From positions 2,073,023-2,091,417 of the forward strand of contig CP070830.1 in NCBI GenBank assembly GCA_020344865.1: a DNA stretch of 18,395 nucleotides. Direction: 5' to 3'. This document shows positions 6,308 through 14,000 of this stretch, piece after piece. Position numbers and translations under genes: made by a program. Under the pieces are notes generated by a model. The model had not been told where the DNA came from, did no database searches, and saw nothing but the letters and a program-made list of their open reading frames with translations. The stretch comes from Planctomycetota bacterium. Lineage in GTDB: Bacteria > Planctomycetota > Phycisphaerae > Sedimentisphaerales > Anaerobacaceae. Positions within the stretch are counted from its first letter, which is position 1; each line of letters opens with the position of its first letter.

Positions 6308-7384
6308 TCAGACTCTCGCAGGAATGCGTTTTGGTTTTTTGGGTATTGCCTTGAGGGCCGCCTTTATTCTTTCCTGACGTTCGGTGGTCTTTTTGCGCAG
6401 AAGAGCCGTGGTGTCAGTGCCTAATGAACGGAGTTTTTTGTATCTGTTCTCGAGGAGGTTTTCGGGCTTGGTACGTTTTAGCGCGGCGAGGGTCTTTACG
6501 ATGTAGCTTTCGACGTTGTAAACGGTGTCGTGGATGTTTCGGTGTGCACCGCCGAGCGGCTCGGGGATAACGGCATCAATAAGCTTGAGGTTGTACAAAT
6601 CCCTGCTTGTTAATTTAAGTGCCTCGGCGGCATCGGGGGCCTGGGAGCCATCCCGCCAGAGTATTGCGGCACAGCCTTCAGGTGATATGACGGAATAATA
6701 TGCGAACTCAAGCATAGCGAGTCTATCGCCGACACCAATTCCGAGAGCGCCACCTGAGCCTCCCTCGCCGATGACGATGCAGATTACGGGAACCTTCAGG
6801 CGGGACATTTCTATCAGATTAACGGCTATTGCCTGGGCCTGTCCTCGCTCTTCGGCTCCGACGCCCGGGTATGCGCCGGGGGTGTCGATGAGAGTAACGA
6901 CAGGGATATTGTACTTTTCGGCGAATTTCATTTTTGCGACGGCTTTGCGGTAGCCTTCGGGATTGGCACAGCCGAAATTGCAGGCGATTTTTTCCTTGGT
7001 GTCTCTGCCTTTGTTTTGTCCTATTACGAGTACTTTTTCTCTACCTATCTGTCCTAAACCGGTTATTATCGCGTGGTCATCACCGAAGCACCTGTCTCCA
7101 TGCAATTCGCGGAAGTCCTTTACCATCAGGTCGAGATAGTCGGACAGGAGGGGTCTTTTGGGATGGCGTGCAACCTGAACTGTCTGCCAGGCGGTCAGCT
7201 TTGTGTATATTCGTTTAAGTTCGGCGACCTGTGCCTGCTGCAAGCGTCGGATTTCTGCAGAGTAGTCAATACCCTTGACGGAACTGAGCCTGCGGAGCTC
7301 TTTCATCTGGCTGTCAAGGTCAGCGACTTTTTCTTCGAAGTCGAGATAATCGCCCTCGGTGATTTTGCTTTTGTTGTTCGGCAT
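6308..7384 (-). CDS. accA: Acetyl-CoA carboxylase carboxyltransferase subunit alpha
   Basis: AccA pairs with AccD to move the carboxyl group from biotin-BCCP to acetyl-CoA, giving malonyl-CoA for fatty acid synthesis in the cytoplasm. The 358-residue protein has the family blocks in order: a helical N-terminus (DFEEKVADLDSQM), FRELHGDRCFGDD, DTPGAYPGVGAEERGQ (167-182) and GEGGSGGALGIGVGD (206-220), the crotonase-fold core that binds acyl-CoA. LLENRYKKLRSLG marks the usual end; about 30 more residues follow, very basic (KAIPKKPKRIPARV), making it longer than the typical 320-residue form. The ATG at 7384 is preferred to an in-frame TTG at 7396; neither has a strong ribosome binding site. It is a single-gene unit with a 146-base leader. 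No accD is present in the window. Confidence 0.95.
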   Translation of the reverse strand: MPNNKSKITEGDYLDFEEKVADLDSQMKELRRLSSVKGIDYSAEIRRLQQAQVAELKRIYTKLTAWQTVQVARHPKRPLLSDYLDLMVKDFRELHGDRCFGDDHAIITGLGQIGREKVLVIGQNKGRDTKEKIACNFGCANPEGYRKAVAKMKFAEKYNIPVVTLIDTPGAYPGVGAEERGQAQAIAVNLIEMSRLKVPVICIVIGEGGSGGALGIGVGDRLAMLEFAYYSVISPEGCAAILWRDGSQAPDAAEALKLTSRDLYNLKLIDAVIPEPLGGAHRNIHDTVYNVESYIVKTLAALKRTKPENLLENRYKKLRSLGTDTTALLRKKTTERQERIKAALKAIPKKPKRIPARV

Positions 7385-7450
7385 TTCAGTTACCAACTAC
7401 GTTAGTGAGCGGTACAGATAAGGCCTTTTATTTGATACCGATGAAAATGC

Positions 7451-7495
7451 TCACAAAAAAAGGCCTGCCAGCAAAAGCTGGCGGCACATTGTCAT
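7451..7495 (-). CDS. Possible 14-codon leader ORF in the accA leader
   Basis: On the minus strand ATG at 7495 opens MTMCRQLLLAGLFL, ending at TGA 7451-7453. It is Leu-rich (five of 14) and overlaps the terminator-like hairpin exactly, the arrangement seen in translational attenuators. There is no good ribosome binding site, and nothing shows it is translated, so this is a hypothesis. Confidence 0.25.
   Translation of the reverse strand: MTMCRQLLLAGLFL
7455..7484 (-). terminator. Terminator-like hairpin inside the accA leader (candidate attenuator)
   Basis: On the minus strand CCGCCAGC-TTTT-GCTGGCAG forms an 8-bp stem (one G-T pair), followed by GCC and seven T residues. It lies about 46-76 bases downstream of the predicted accA start of transcription and 70 bases before the ATG. 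Upstream GGCCAG copies (two, around 7499-7519) could pair with the CTGGC of the 3' arm and prevent the hairpin. No complete gene ends here on this strand, so attenuation of accA is a better reading than ordinary termination. Confidence 0.5.
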
Positions 7496-7536
7496 TTTCT
7501 GGCCAAATCCACTGGCCCTTTCTATTTAAAGTCGGC

Positions 7537-7564
7537 ATTCTAACATTTCGTCAGGATAAATCAA
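7537..7564 (-). promoter_or_regulatory. Promoter of accA
   Basis: On the minus strand TTGATT (7564-7559), a 16-bp spacer and TAGAAT (7542-7537) form a good housekeeping promoter. Transcription should start near 7530, giving a leader of about 146 bases before the accA ATG at 7384. Confidence 0.55.
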
Positions 7565-7573
7565 AGAAAAAAA

Positions 7574-7602
7574 TTGACATAGGGGGCGGGTTGCGATATT
7601 TT
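7574..7602 (+). promoter_or_regulatory. Promoter of the tyrA-purL-purQ unit
   Basis: A perfect TTGACA at 7574-7579, a 17-bp spacer and TATTTT at 7597-7602. Transcription should start near 7609, before tyrA. It is divergent from and just upstream of the accA promoter. Confidence 0.55.
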
Positions 7603-7646
7603 TTTGGAGCATTAGTTTTTCAGTGATTTTTTATAAGGCTTTCGCA

Positions 7647-8522
7647 GTGAAGGAGTTAAGGCAAATAACGGTTATTGGTATGGGCCTTTTGGGCGGTTCG
7701 ATAACGCTGGGGGTCTTACGTTCTTTTGCGCGTGTGAAGGCGGTTGGCTACAGCCACCGAGCGGCAACCCGTAAAAAAGCGAGGCGATTGGCGGTGGCAA
7801 GCGAGATAGCAGACGAGCTAAAGACAAGCGTATCCGGCTCAAATATTGTTATTCTGGCGACTCCTATCTGTACGTTTGAGGAGATTTTCGGTGAGATTGG
7901 CGATTCGCTTTCGAGGGGCTGCATAGTAACTGATGTTGGTTCGACAAAGGTTCTGCCGGACCGTTGGGCGGCGAAGAGGCTGCCGAAGACGGTGCGGTAT
8001 GTGGGCTCGCACCCGATAGCGGGGTCGGAACAAAGGGGTGTCGACTTCGCGCGGGACGATTTGTTCGAGGGGGCACTTTGCGTTCTGACGACGACAAAAA
8101 AGACGAACCGAAAAGCGGCAGCGACGCTGAAGAGATTTTGGTCAAAGCTGGGGTGCTGTATAAAACTGATGTCGCCGGCTGAGCACGACAGGGTTTTTGC
8201 AAGTGTAAGTCATCTACCGCATGTAGTGGCATCGGCATTGATAAACGCCAACAGCATCGAGGCCTTGAAGTTTGCGGGTAAGGGCTTCATGGATACGTCC
8301 CGGATAGCATCGGGGCCGGCGAACATCTGGGCTGATGTTTTACTGACAAACCCAAGTAATACAATCAGGGGGATTGATAAGGTTGCGGGTGAATTAGGGA
8401 AACTTAAGAAAGCGATAAAGGCAGGAGATGCAAGAGAAGTCGAAAGACTGCTCCGGAAAGCAAGAAGCAAACGAAGCGCGTTGTTAGAATACAAGATTAA
8501 GAGCAAGGAAATGATATCGTGA
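7647..8522 (+). CDS. tyrA: Prephenate dehydrogenase (tyrosine biosynthesis)
   Basis: TyrA oxidises prephenate to 4-hydroxyphenylpyruvate with NAD(P)+; a close relative, arogenate dehydrogenase, cannot be excluded. From the GTG at 7647 it is 291 residues. Residues 5-17 hold the Rossmann nucleotide site ITVIGMGLLGGS; TDVGSTK follows; HPIAGSE is at 122-128 and the substrate-side SHLPH at 188-192. FMDTSRIASGPANIWADVLLTN is the conserved C-terminal dimerisation helix block. The start choice rests on AAGG at 7635-7638, eight bases before GTG 7647; an in-frame GTG at 7623 would add eight residues but has a GGAG 13 bases away. There is no fused chorismate mutase or ACT domain. Its stop overlaps the purL start by four bases, so the two are translationally coupled. 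Confidence 0.93.
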   Translation: MKELRQITVIGMGLLGGSITLGVLRSFARVKAVGYSHRAATRKKARRLAVASEIADELKTSVSGSNIVILATPICTFEEIFGEIGDSLSRGCIVTDVGSTKVLPDRWAAKRLPKTVRYVGSHPIAGSEQRGVDFARDDLFEGALCVLTTTKKTNRKAAATLKRFWSKLGCCIKLMSPAEHDRVFASVSHLPHVVASALINANSIEALKFAGKGFMDTSRIASGPANIWADVLLTNPSNTIRGIDKVAGELGKLKKAIKAGDAREVERLLRKARSKRSALLEYKIKSKEMIS

Positions 8523-11401
8523 AACAGTGGCGTTTCGAGGTTTTCAGTCGGGGCGGTTTTGCGGATGTTCACGGCAACGGCGTACTTGAGGAAATCAAAG
8601 AGCTTAGGATAGGCTCTGTGGAGGCGGTTCAGTCGGCGAGGGTTTTTCTGATTGAGGGTGATTTTGACAAGAAGTTTGCCGATCGAGTGGCAAAGGAGCT
8701 TCTGACGGACCCTGTATGCGAGGAGTATTATATAGGCAGAAGCGGTGCGCCGGCCGGGCTGGCAAAGGCGACCCTAATCGAAGTTCATCTGAAAAGCGGG
8801 GTCACGGACCCGGTGGCCCAATCAGTGATGACGGCAATGGCCGATATGGGCATTGAGGCCGGCAATGTGCGGACAGCGAGGAAGTATATTTTATTAGGTG
8901 ACATCAGTCAGAGTCAGACGGACACAATCGCGAGGAAAATCCTTGCGAATGACTGTATCGAGGAGTTTGTAATCGGTAACGAGGCGGAGCCGCCGAGTCC
9001 GCACCTGAAGCCGTACGAGTTAAAGATAGTAGAGTGGCCGGTGTGCGAGCTTAATGATGACGAATTGGTTGCGCTTAGCAAGGAGAAGGACCTGTTTCTC
9101 AATCTGGTTGAGATGCAAACGATTCAGAAATACTACAAGGAGCTTGGCCGAGAGCCGACGGATGTTGAACTTGAATCGCTTGCACAGACGTGGAGCGAGC
9201 ACTGCGTGCACAAGACGCTCAAGAGTTCGGTTGATATGACAATCAACGGTGAGCAGATACACTTTGACAATCTGCTGAAAGAGACGGTCTTTAAGGCTAC
9301 GAAGGAATTGGACAAGGAGTGGTGCATATCAGTGTTCGCGGATAATGCGGGTGTGGTGGAATTTGATGAGGACTCGGCGGTCTGTTTTAAGGTTGAGACT
9401 CATAATCGCCCTTCCGCGCTGGATCCATACGGCGGCTCAGCTACCGGCATCGGCGGCGTAATCCGGGACCCGATGGGAACCGGCTTAGGCGCGAGGCCAA
9501 TCGCGAATACGGACATATTCTGCTTTGGTCTTCCCGACACGAAGCACGAAGAGATTCCTAAAGGTGTTTTGCATCCGAGAAGGATTATGAGGGGCGTGGT
9601 TGCCGGCGTTCGGGACTATGGCAACAGGATGGGGATACCGACGGTCAACGGGGCAATTTATTTTGATGACAGGTATCTTGGCAATCCGCTGGTTTACTGC
9701 GGCAACATAGGGATAATGGACAAGAAGAAATGTTTCAAAAATCCCCAGAGCGGAGATGTGATTATAGTGGTTGGAGGCAGGACGGGACGAGATGGGATTC
9801 ACGGGGCGACTTTTTCGTCGGGTGAAATAACACACGAGTATGAAACAATCTTTTCCCATGCGGTTCAAATCGGCAACGCGATAACAGAAAAAACGATGTT
9901 AGACGTACTTGTCCAGGCGAACGAAGCGGGATTATATAATGCCATCACGGACTGCGGGGCCGGGGGCCTTAGCAGTGCGGTAGGCGAGATGGGTAAAGAC
10001 CTCGGGGCGGAGGTTGATTTGGAGAAGGTACCGCTGAAGTACACGGGGCTGAACTATACGGAAATCTGGATTAGTGAAGCACAGGAAAGGATGGTCATAG
10101 CGGTCAAGCCTGAGAATTTGAAGGCAATAACAAAGATTTTTGATGATGAGAATGTGGAGTCAACGGTAATCGGCAGATTCACCGACGATAAGAAGCTGAC
10201 ATTAAGGTACAACGGCGAGAAGGTGGCGGAGATGGATATGGATTTTCTGCACGATGGAGTGCCGAAGTACTCGCGCAAGGCGGTGTGGAAGAGTCCTGCG
10301 CTTTCAGAGCCGAGCATAGCGGAAAAAGACAATTACAACGATGAGCTTCTGCAGATACTATCCCGTTACAATGTGGCGAGCAAGGAGTGGGTAATCCGTC
10401 AATACGACCATGAGGTGCAGGGGACATCTGTGGTAAAACCATTGGTGGGTGTAACTAACGACGGTCCGGGAGATGGAGCGGTGATAAGACCGAAGTTCGA
10501 TTCCGACAGGGGTCTTGCAATAAGCTGCGGGATGAATCCTATGTACGGAGATATTGACCCGTACTGGATGGCGCTCGGTGGTATTGATGAGGCGATACGG
10601 AACATCATATGCGTAGGTGGGCGGGCGGACAGGATTGCACTTTTGGATAACTTCAGCTGGGGCAACTGCAGAAAGCCGGAAACTTTCGGGCCATTGGTGC
10701 GGGCGGCGCAGGCCTGCTATGACGGCGCGATTGCTTACGATACACCATTTGTCTCGGGCAAGGACTCGCTGAACAACGAGTTTTCCTGCGAGGACGGCAG
10801 CAAAATATCGATACCATCGACACTTTTGATAAGCGCGATATCGATAGTTGATGATGTCAACAAGTGCATAACTATGGACGCCAAGAAGGCATCGAACCTG
10901 CTGTTTATAGTAGGCGAGACGAAGAACGAATTAGGCGGGTCGCACTATTACAAGATTCACAGTCAACTCGGGGCGAACATTCCAAAGGTGGACTTAGAGA
11001 CGGCCCCCAAGATTGCGCAGAGGGTCGCGACTGCGATAGCGGAGGGCTTGGCGGTGAGCTGTCACGACTGCTCTGAGGGGGGATTGGCGGTGGCTCTTGC
11101 GGAGATGGCATTTGCAGGCGGGCTCGGGATAGAGGCAGATTTGCGGGGATTGCCGAGAAGTGATGATTGCTCGCGGTTAGATACACAGTTATTTAGTGAA
11201 TCGAACTCTCGCTATATTGTGGAAGTACAGCCGGAGAATTACGATGCGTTTGCAAAACTGATGCTGAACCTGCCCTTCGGGCAGATAGGCAAGGTAGTGG
11301 AAGAAAAGAGACTTACCATAAAGGCTGAAAGCGGCGAGACGGTGATTGAGACGACCTTGGAATCACTCAAAGAGGCATGGCTAAGGCCTCTTGCTTGGTA
11401 G
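8519..11401 (+). CDS. purL: Phosphoribosylformylglycinamidine synthase, PurS-PurS-PurL fusion
   Basis: PurL uses ATP and ammonia from PurQ to convert FGAR to FGAM, step four of purine synthesis. The 960-residue protein starts at GTG 8519, overlapping tyrA in GTGA, with AAGGAAA about nine bases upstream. Residues 1-75 and 84-155 are two PurS-like ferredoxin folds; the second reads IEVHLKSGVTDP, RTARKYILLGD and EEFVIG. The AIRS-type synthase follows: TWSEHC (224-229), ETHNRPSALDPYGGSATGIGGVIRD (293-317, ATP site) and later GAGGLSSAVGEMG, HEVQGTSVV, VSGKDSLNNEF and SCHDCSEGGLAVALAEM. Small PurL proteins are near 730-750 residues and need a separate PurS; here the extra about 200 residues carry it in duplicate. 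There is no glutaminase domain; purQ downstream supplies it. Confidence 0.95.
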   Translation: MKQWRFEVFSRGGFADVHGNGVLEEIKELRIGSVEAVQSARVFLIEGDFDKKFADRVAKELLTDPVCEEYYIGRSGAPAGLAKATLIEVHLKSGVTDPVAQSVMTAMADMGIEAGNVRTARKYILLGDISQSQTDTIARKILANDCIEEFVIGNEAEPPSPHLKPYELKIVEWPVCELNDDELVALSKEKDLFLNLVEMQTIQKYYKELGREPTDVELESLAQTWSEHCVHKTLKSSVDMTINGEQIHFDNLLKETVFKATKELDKEWCISVFADNAGVVEFDEDSAVCFKVETHNRPSALDPYGGSATGIGGVIRDPMGTGLGARPIANTDIFCFGLPDTKHEEIPKGVLHPRRIMRGVVAGVRDYGNRMGIPTVNGAIYFDDRYLGNPLVYCGNIGIMDKKKCFKNPQSGDVIIVVGGRTGRDGIHGATFSSGEITHEYETIFSHAVQIGNAITEKTMLDVLVQANEAGLYNAITDCGAGGLSSAVGEMGKDLGAEVDLEKVPLKYTGLNYTEIWISEAQERMVIAVKPENLKAITKIFDDENVESTVIGRFTDDKKLTLRYNGEKVAEMDMDFLHDGVPKYSRKAVWKSPALSEPSIAEKDNYNDELLQILSRYNVASKEWVIRQYDHEVQGTSVVKPLVGVTNDGPGDGAVIRPKFDSDRGLAISCGMNPMYGDIDPYWMALGGIDEAIRNIICVGGRADRIALLDNFSWGNCRKPETFGPLVRAAQACYDGAIAYDTPFVSGKDSLNNEFSCEDGSKISIPSTLLISAISIVDDVNKCITMDAKKASNLLFIVGETKNELGGSHYYKIHSQLGANIPKVDLETAPKIAQRVATAIAEGLAVSCHDCSEGGLAVALAEMAFAGGLGIEADLRGLPRSDDCSRLDTQLFSESNSRYIVEVQPENYDAFAKLMLNLPFGQIGKVVEEKRLTIKAESGETVIETTLESLKEAWLRPLAW

Positions 11402-11406
11402 CCGTT

Positions 11407-12693
11407 ATGAAGAAACTAACCATTATAACATTGTTGCTCGTTGTTTTCTCCTATAAATTAGCAGCAGAGCAAGCCCAAGATTTTGCAGAGTTCGTTCGGA
11501 ATGTTAAGAAGAAGATTACCATCGAACGTTCTTACAAAATCGAAACCGAGGAAGAACTGGTTCTTGCACCTGGCCAGGCAGCCCGTCTTAATTTTATGAA
11601 CAATCCTGCCGGAGTAGCCGAAATCATCTTTTTCTACGACAATGAAACAGTGCACTTTATCTTTGGTTACACTTATGATACAGAAAAAAAATATGATGGA
11701 ACCGAGTTAAACTCGGAGAGAAAGAAAAGTTTCAGGGGCATTAGTGCATCAAGAGCAGCACCGCCGCTGTGGATTTTCTACGGATTTGAGCCTAAAGACG
11801 ACAAGGCATCCGTGAACTTTCGGGCCACTGAGTCGTTTTCGGAAAAGGACCAAGAACAAATAAAAGAGATAGAAGAGATGAGGGAGCGCAGGAATGCTGC
11901 AAAACTAAGAGCCATATCAGAATTGGAATGGGACTATGAAGAGAAAATCAAGCCTTTGAAGATTATTATGGATGACGCAAATGATCCGAATATGATTAGG
12001 TTGCGAAAGAAATATGATGTGGAAGGGCTTGTTTCCAAGGCCGCGGACGATTACGAAAAACTCAGACTGATAACAAGGTGGGCACAAAAACAATGGAAAC
12101 ATAGTGGAGACAACAAACCTTCGAGGTCCGATCCTCTAACTATTCTCAAGGAGGCATCTGAGGGCAAAAGGTTCCGATGCGTTGAGTATGCCAAGGTGGT
12201 CGCAGGCTGCGCGAGGTCATTAGGTATGCCTTCTCGTACACTTGGATTAAAACGTCTTGATGTTGAGACAGCCGAATCAGGTGCCGGACATGTTGTGGCC
12301 GAAGTCTGGCTCGACCAGTTTAACAAGTGGGTCTTTGTTGATGGTCAGTATGGTGCAATCGCCGAAGTAAACGGGGATCCTCTCAATGCAGTAGAGTTCC
12401 AAGAAGCAATTGCTCATGAGAATCCTGGTTTAAGAATGCGTTTTGCTACAAAAGGAGACGAAAAGAGCTATCTTGTTTGGGTTGCACCTTATCTTTATTA
12501 CTTTGACTTCAATCTTGATCAAAGATTTTATAAGGCAGAAACTGAAGAGGAGCGGCTTTCCGGTTCGAAGGGCAAGATTATGCTTGTTCCCAAAGGTGCC
12601 AAAAAACCTAAAGTGTTTCAAAGAAAACTTCCAATAGAAAACTGTACATATATTTCCAACCCTAAAGCTTTCTATCCACAAATGAATAGGTAA
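11407..12693 (+). CDS. Exported transglutaminase-like protein inserted between purL and purQ
   Basis: A 428-residue protein with a signal peptide (MKKLTIITLLLVVFSYKLAAEQ) and a C-terminal transglutaminase-like core. The probable papain-type triad is Cys258 in FRCVEYA, His295 in AGHVVAEVWL and Asp312 in FVDGQYG. Residues about 145-205 are charged and helical (EKDQEQIKEIEEMRERR), perhaps a coiled coil. ATG 11407 is chosen because it begins a proper signal peptide; ATG 11377 lies inside purL. Transglutaminase-like domains may act as proteases, peptide N-glycanases or cross-linkers; the substrate here is unknown. It is five bases after purL and three before purQ, yet an exported protein has no evident purine role. 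Its codon choice looks more AT-rich than purL or purQ, which suggests later insertion. Confidence 0.85.
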   Translation: MKKLTIITLLLVVFSYKLAAEQAQDFAEFVRNVKKKITIERSYKIETEEELVLAPGQAARLNFMNNPAGVAEIIFFYDNETVHFIFGYTYDTEKKYDGTELNSERKKSFRGISASRAAPPLWIFYGFEPKDDKASVNFRATESFSEKDQEQIKEIEEMRERRNAAKLRAISELEWDYEEKIKPLKIIMDDANDPNMIRLRKKYDVEGLVSKAADDYEKLRLITRWAQKQWKHSGDNKPSRSDPLTILKEASEGKRFRCVEYAKVVAGCARSLGMPSRTLGLKRLDVETAESGAGHVVAEVWLDQFNKWVFVDGQYGAIAEVNGDPLNAVEFQEAIAHENPGLRMRFATKGDEKSYLVWVAPYLYYFDFNLDQRFYKAETEEERLSGSKGKIMLVPKGAKKPKVFQRKLPIENCTYISNPKAFYPQMNR

Positions 12694-12696
12694 GAA

Positions 12697-13482
12697 ATGG
12701 CAGAAGTAAAAGCGATAGTATTGAGGGCGGCGGGGATAAACTGCGATATGGAGACCGAGTACGCCCTTGAAGCGGCGGGCGCGAGTGCGGATCGCGTGCA
12801 TATAAACAGGATGATTGAGGACAAAGGGCTGCTGGATGGTGTGCATATAGTCGTTTTTCCGGGGGGATTTAGCTACGGGGACGATGTTGCGGCGGGCAAG
12901 ATTCTGGCCAACCAGGTTATACACCACCTTTCGGACGCGTTGCGAAAATTCATAGATGAGGGGAAGCTCGTACTCGGGATATGCAACGGCTTTCAGGTCC
13001 TTGTCAAGGCGGGGATACTGCCGGGTAACAATTCAAGCAAGGGAGGTCAAAATGTCACGATAACTTACAATGACAGCGGCAAATTTGAGGACAGGTGGGT
13101 GTATCTTGCTCCGCAGACGGAGCGGTGCGTTTTTATTGAGGCGGCCAGACAGATTTATCTGCCGATAGCACACGGGGAGGGCAAGGTTGTAACTTATGAC
13201 GATGAAGTTTTGGAGCAACTGAAGGCGGAAGGGCATGTAGCTTTTAAGTACGTGGATGAAAATGGTCAAGAGGGTGAGTACCCTGTTAATCCAAACGGGT
13301 CGGTGGATTCGATAGCAGGGCTGACTGACAGTACGGGCAGAGTATTGGGGCTGATGCCGCATCCGGAAAGGCACGTTCGACATACTCAGCATCCGCACTG
13401 GTCTCGGTTGGAGGGCAAAAAAGAGGGTGATGGAATGGGGATTTTCGCCAACGCGGTGAGGTTCATAAGAGAGAACTTTTAG
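12697..13482 (+). CDS. purQ: Phosphoribosylformylglycinamidine synthase glutaminase subunit
   Basis: PurQ hydrolyses glutamine and channels ammonia to PurL. The 261-residue protein is a class I glutamine amidotransferase: nucleophile Cys96 in LGICNGFQ, and His222/Glu224 in MPHPERH. FPGGFSYGDDVAAGKI (54-69) forms the oxyanion-side loop and interface typical of PurQ; NVTITYNDSGKFEDRWVYL is another conserved block. It is slightly longer than the common 225-230 residues, as in the PurQ forms from larger-PurL lineages. ATG 12697 has AGG at 12688-12690 within the end of the preceding gene. With purL it makes the complete FGAM synthase, although the two are separated by the transglutaminase-like gene. 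Confidence 0.95.
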   Translation: MAEVKAIVLRAAGINCDMETEYALEAAGASADRVHINRMIEDKGLLDGVHIVVFPGGFSYGDDVAAGKILANQVIHHLSDALRKFIDEGKLVLGICNGFQVLVKAGILPGNNSSKGGQNVTITYNDSGKFEDRWVYLAPQTERCVFIEAARQIYLPIAHGEGKVVTYDDEVLEQLKAEGHVAFKYVDENGQEGEYPVNPNGSVDSIAGLTDSTGRVLGLMPHPERHVRHTQHPHWSRLEGKKEGDGMGIFANAVRFIRENF

Positions 13483-13539
13483 CCGCAGTCTTAAACTGGT
13501 GCTACACTGCGTCACTTCCTCGCTAATACCACGCCCGGC

Positions 13540-13634
13540 AGGATTGGAACCTGTCGCTCACTTACGCTCGCTCCCCATAGGGGCCCTGCCCCTCTGGCGT
13601 CGCCGGCAGCGCCGGCTCCTGTCACCCCGACGAC
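13540..13634. repeat. GC-rich, palindrome-rich patch next to tRNA-Asn
   Basis: The stretch after purQ is visibly more GC-rich than its surroundings and holds short palindromes: GGGGCCCTGCCCC-like segments and two GCCGGC units three bases apart (near 13600-13615). Its left end, read on the minus strand, contains CAGGTTCCAATCCTG, which looks like a tRNA T-arm. No complete tRNA can be folded. It may be an old tRNA-derived repeat. Confidence 0.35.
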
Positions 13635-13655
13635 GTGGGAAAATTCTTTTCCCAC
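13635..13655. repeat. Perfect 9-bp stem hairpin
   Basis: GTGGGAAAA (13635-13643) and TTTTCCCAC (13647-13655) pair perfectly across a 3-base loop. No T-run follows on either strand, so it is not a standard terminator. Confidence 0.5.
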
Positions 13656-13663
13656 ACCCTTTG

Positions 13664-13747
13664 AGGTTCGAGCCCTACAGAAAAAATCAGGGCAGCAAGA
13701 CCATAAAGGCCTGCTGCCCTGAAACTCCCCGAGTAGGGCTCGAACCT
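13664..13747. repeat. 15-bp inverted repeat copying the tRNA T-arm
   Basis: AGGTTCGAGCCCTAC at 13664-13678 is the exact reverse complement of 13733-13747, the T-arm of the tRNA-Asn gene. The arms flank the tRNA terminator hairpin. The left copy has no other tRNA parts and does not form a proper T-stem. Confidence 0.65.
13681..13721 (-). terminator. Intrinsic terminator of tRNA-Asn
   Basis: On the minus strand CAGGGCAGCA (13721-13712) pairs with TGCTGCCCTG (13697-13688), a perfect 10-bp stem, followed by A and TTTTTT (13686-13681). It begins four bases after the end of the tRNA gene. Confidence 0.9.
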
Positions 13748-13797
13748 ACAACCTAGCGGTTAACAGCCGCTCGCTCTACCAGTTGAGCTATCGGGGA
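13725..13797 (-). tRNA. tRNA-Asn (anticodon GTT)
   Basis: A 73-base canonical cloverleaf on the minus strand. The acceptor stem is TCCCCGA/TCGGGGA with discriminator G; D-stem GCTC/GAGC; anticodon stem AGCGG/CCGCT with loop CTGTTAA, giving anticodon GTT; variable loop AGGTT; T-stem GTAGG/CCTAC with loop TTCGAGC. All stems pair perfectly. The 3' CCA is not encoded. Promoter and terminator flank it, so it is a single-gene unit. Confidence 0.97.
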
Positions 13798-13858
13798 ATA
13801 GCAACTACAAATCAATACATCGGCTCTAATAGCCATTTTTCATATAAAAATTTTAGGT

Positions 13859-13886
13859 ATTATCTGAAATTTAACCATCTTGTCAA
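13859..13886 (-). promoter_or_regulatory. Promoter of tRNA-Asn
   Basis: On the minus strand TTGACA (13886-13881), a 16-bp spacer and GATAAT (13864-13859) form a near-consensus promoter. Transcription should start near 13852, about 55 bases before the tRNA 5' end. Confidence 0.7.
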
Positions 13887-13961
13887 ATACCATTTTAATA
13901 AATTCGTTTTACCCACTTAGAATCAACCTCTTTACATAGATGTATTTGTCTCTAACAGGGC

Positions 13962-13990
13962 TTGCAAAATGTATCCAGAGAGCATATAAA
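13962..13990 (+). promoter_or_regulatory. Promoter of ligA, giving a nearly leaderless mRNA
   Basis: TTGCAA (13962-13967), a 17-bp spacer and TATAAA (13985-13990). Transcription is expected between 13996 and 14001, and the ligA ATG is at 14001. No ribosome binding site lies in the 20 bases before the ATG, in agreement with leaderless or near-leaderless translation. Confidence 0.55.
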
Positions 13991-14000
13991 TTAAGCTGTT

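Noticed and set aside
7405..7626. 73-codon plus-strand frame between accA and tyrA
   Set aside because: No ribosome binding site; it overlaps both divergent promoters and the hairpin, and its product looks like nothing known.
13664..13680. A second tRNA on the plus strand
   Set aside because: Only a T-arm-like segment is present; the T-stem does not pair and acceptor, D and anticodon stems are missing.
13499..13756. 85-codon frame ending in RVGLEPTT
   Set aside because: It runs through the reverse strand of the tRNA-Asn gene and its terminator; this type of sequence is a common false protein next to tRNA genes.
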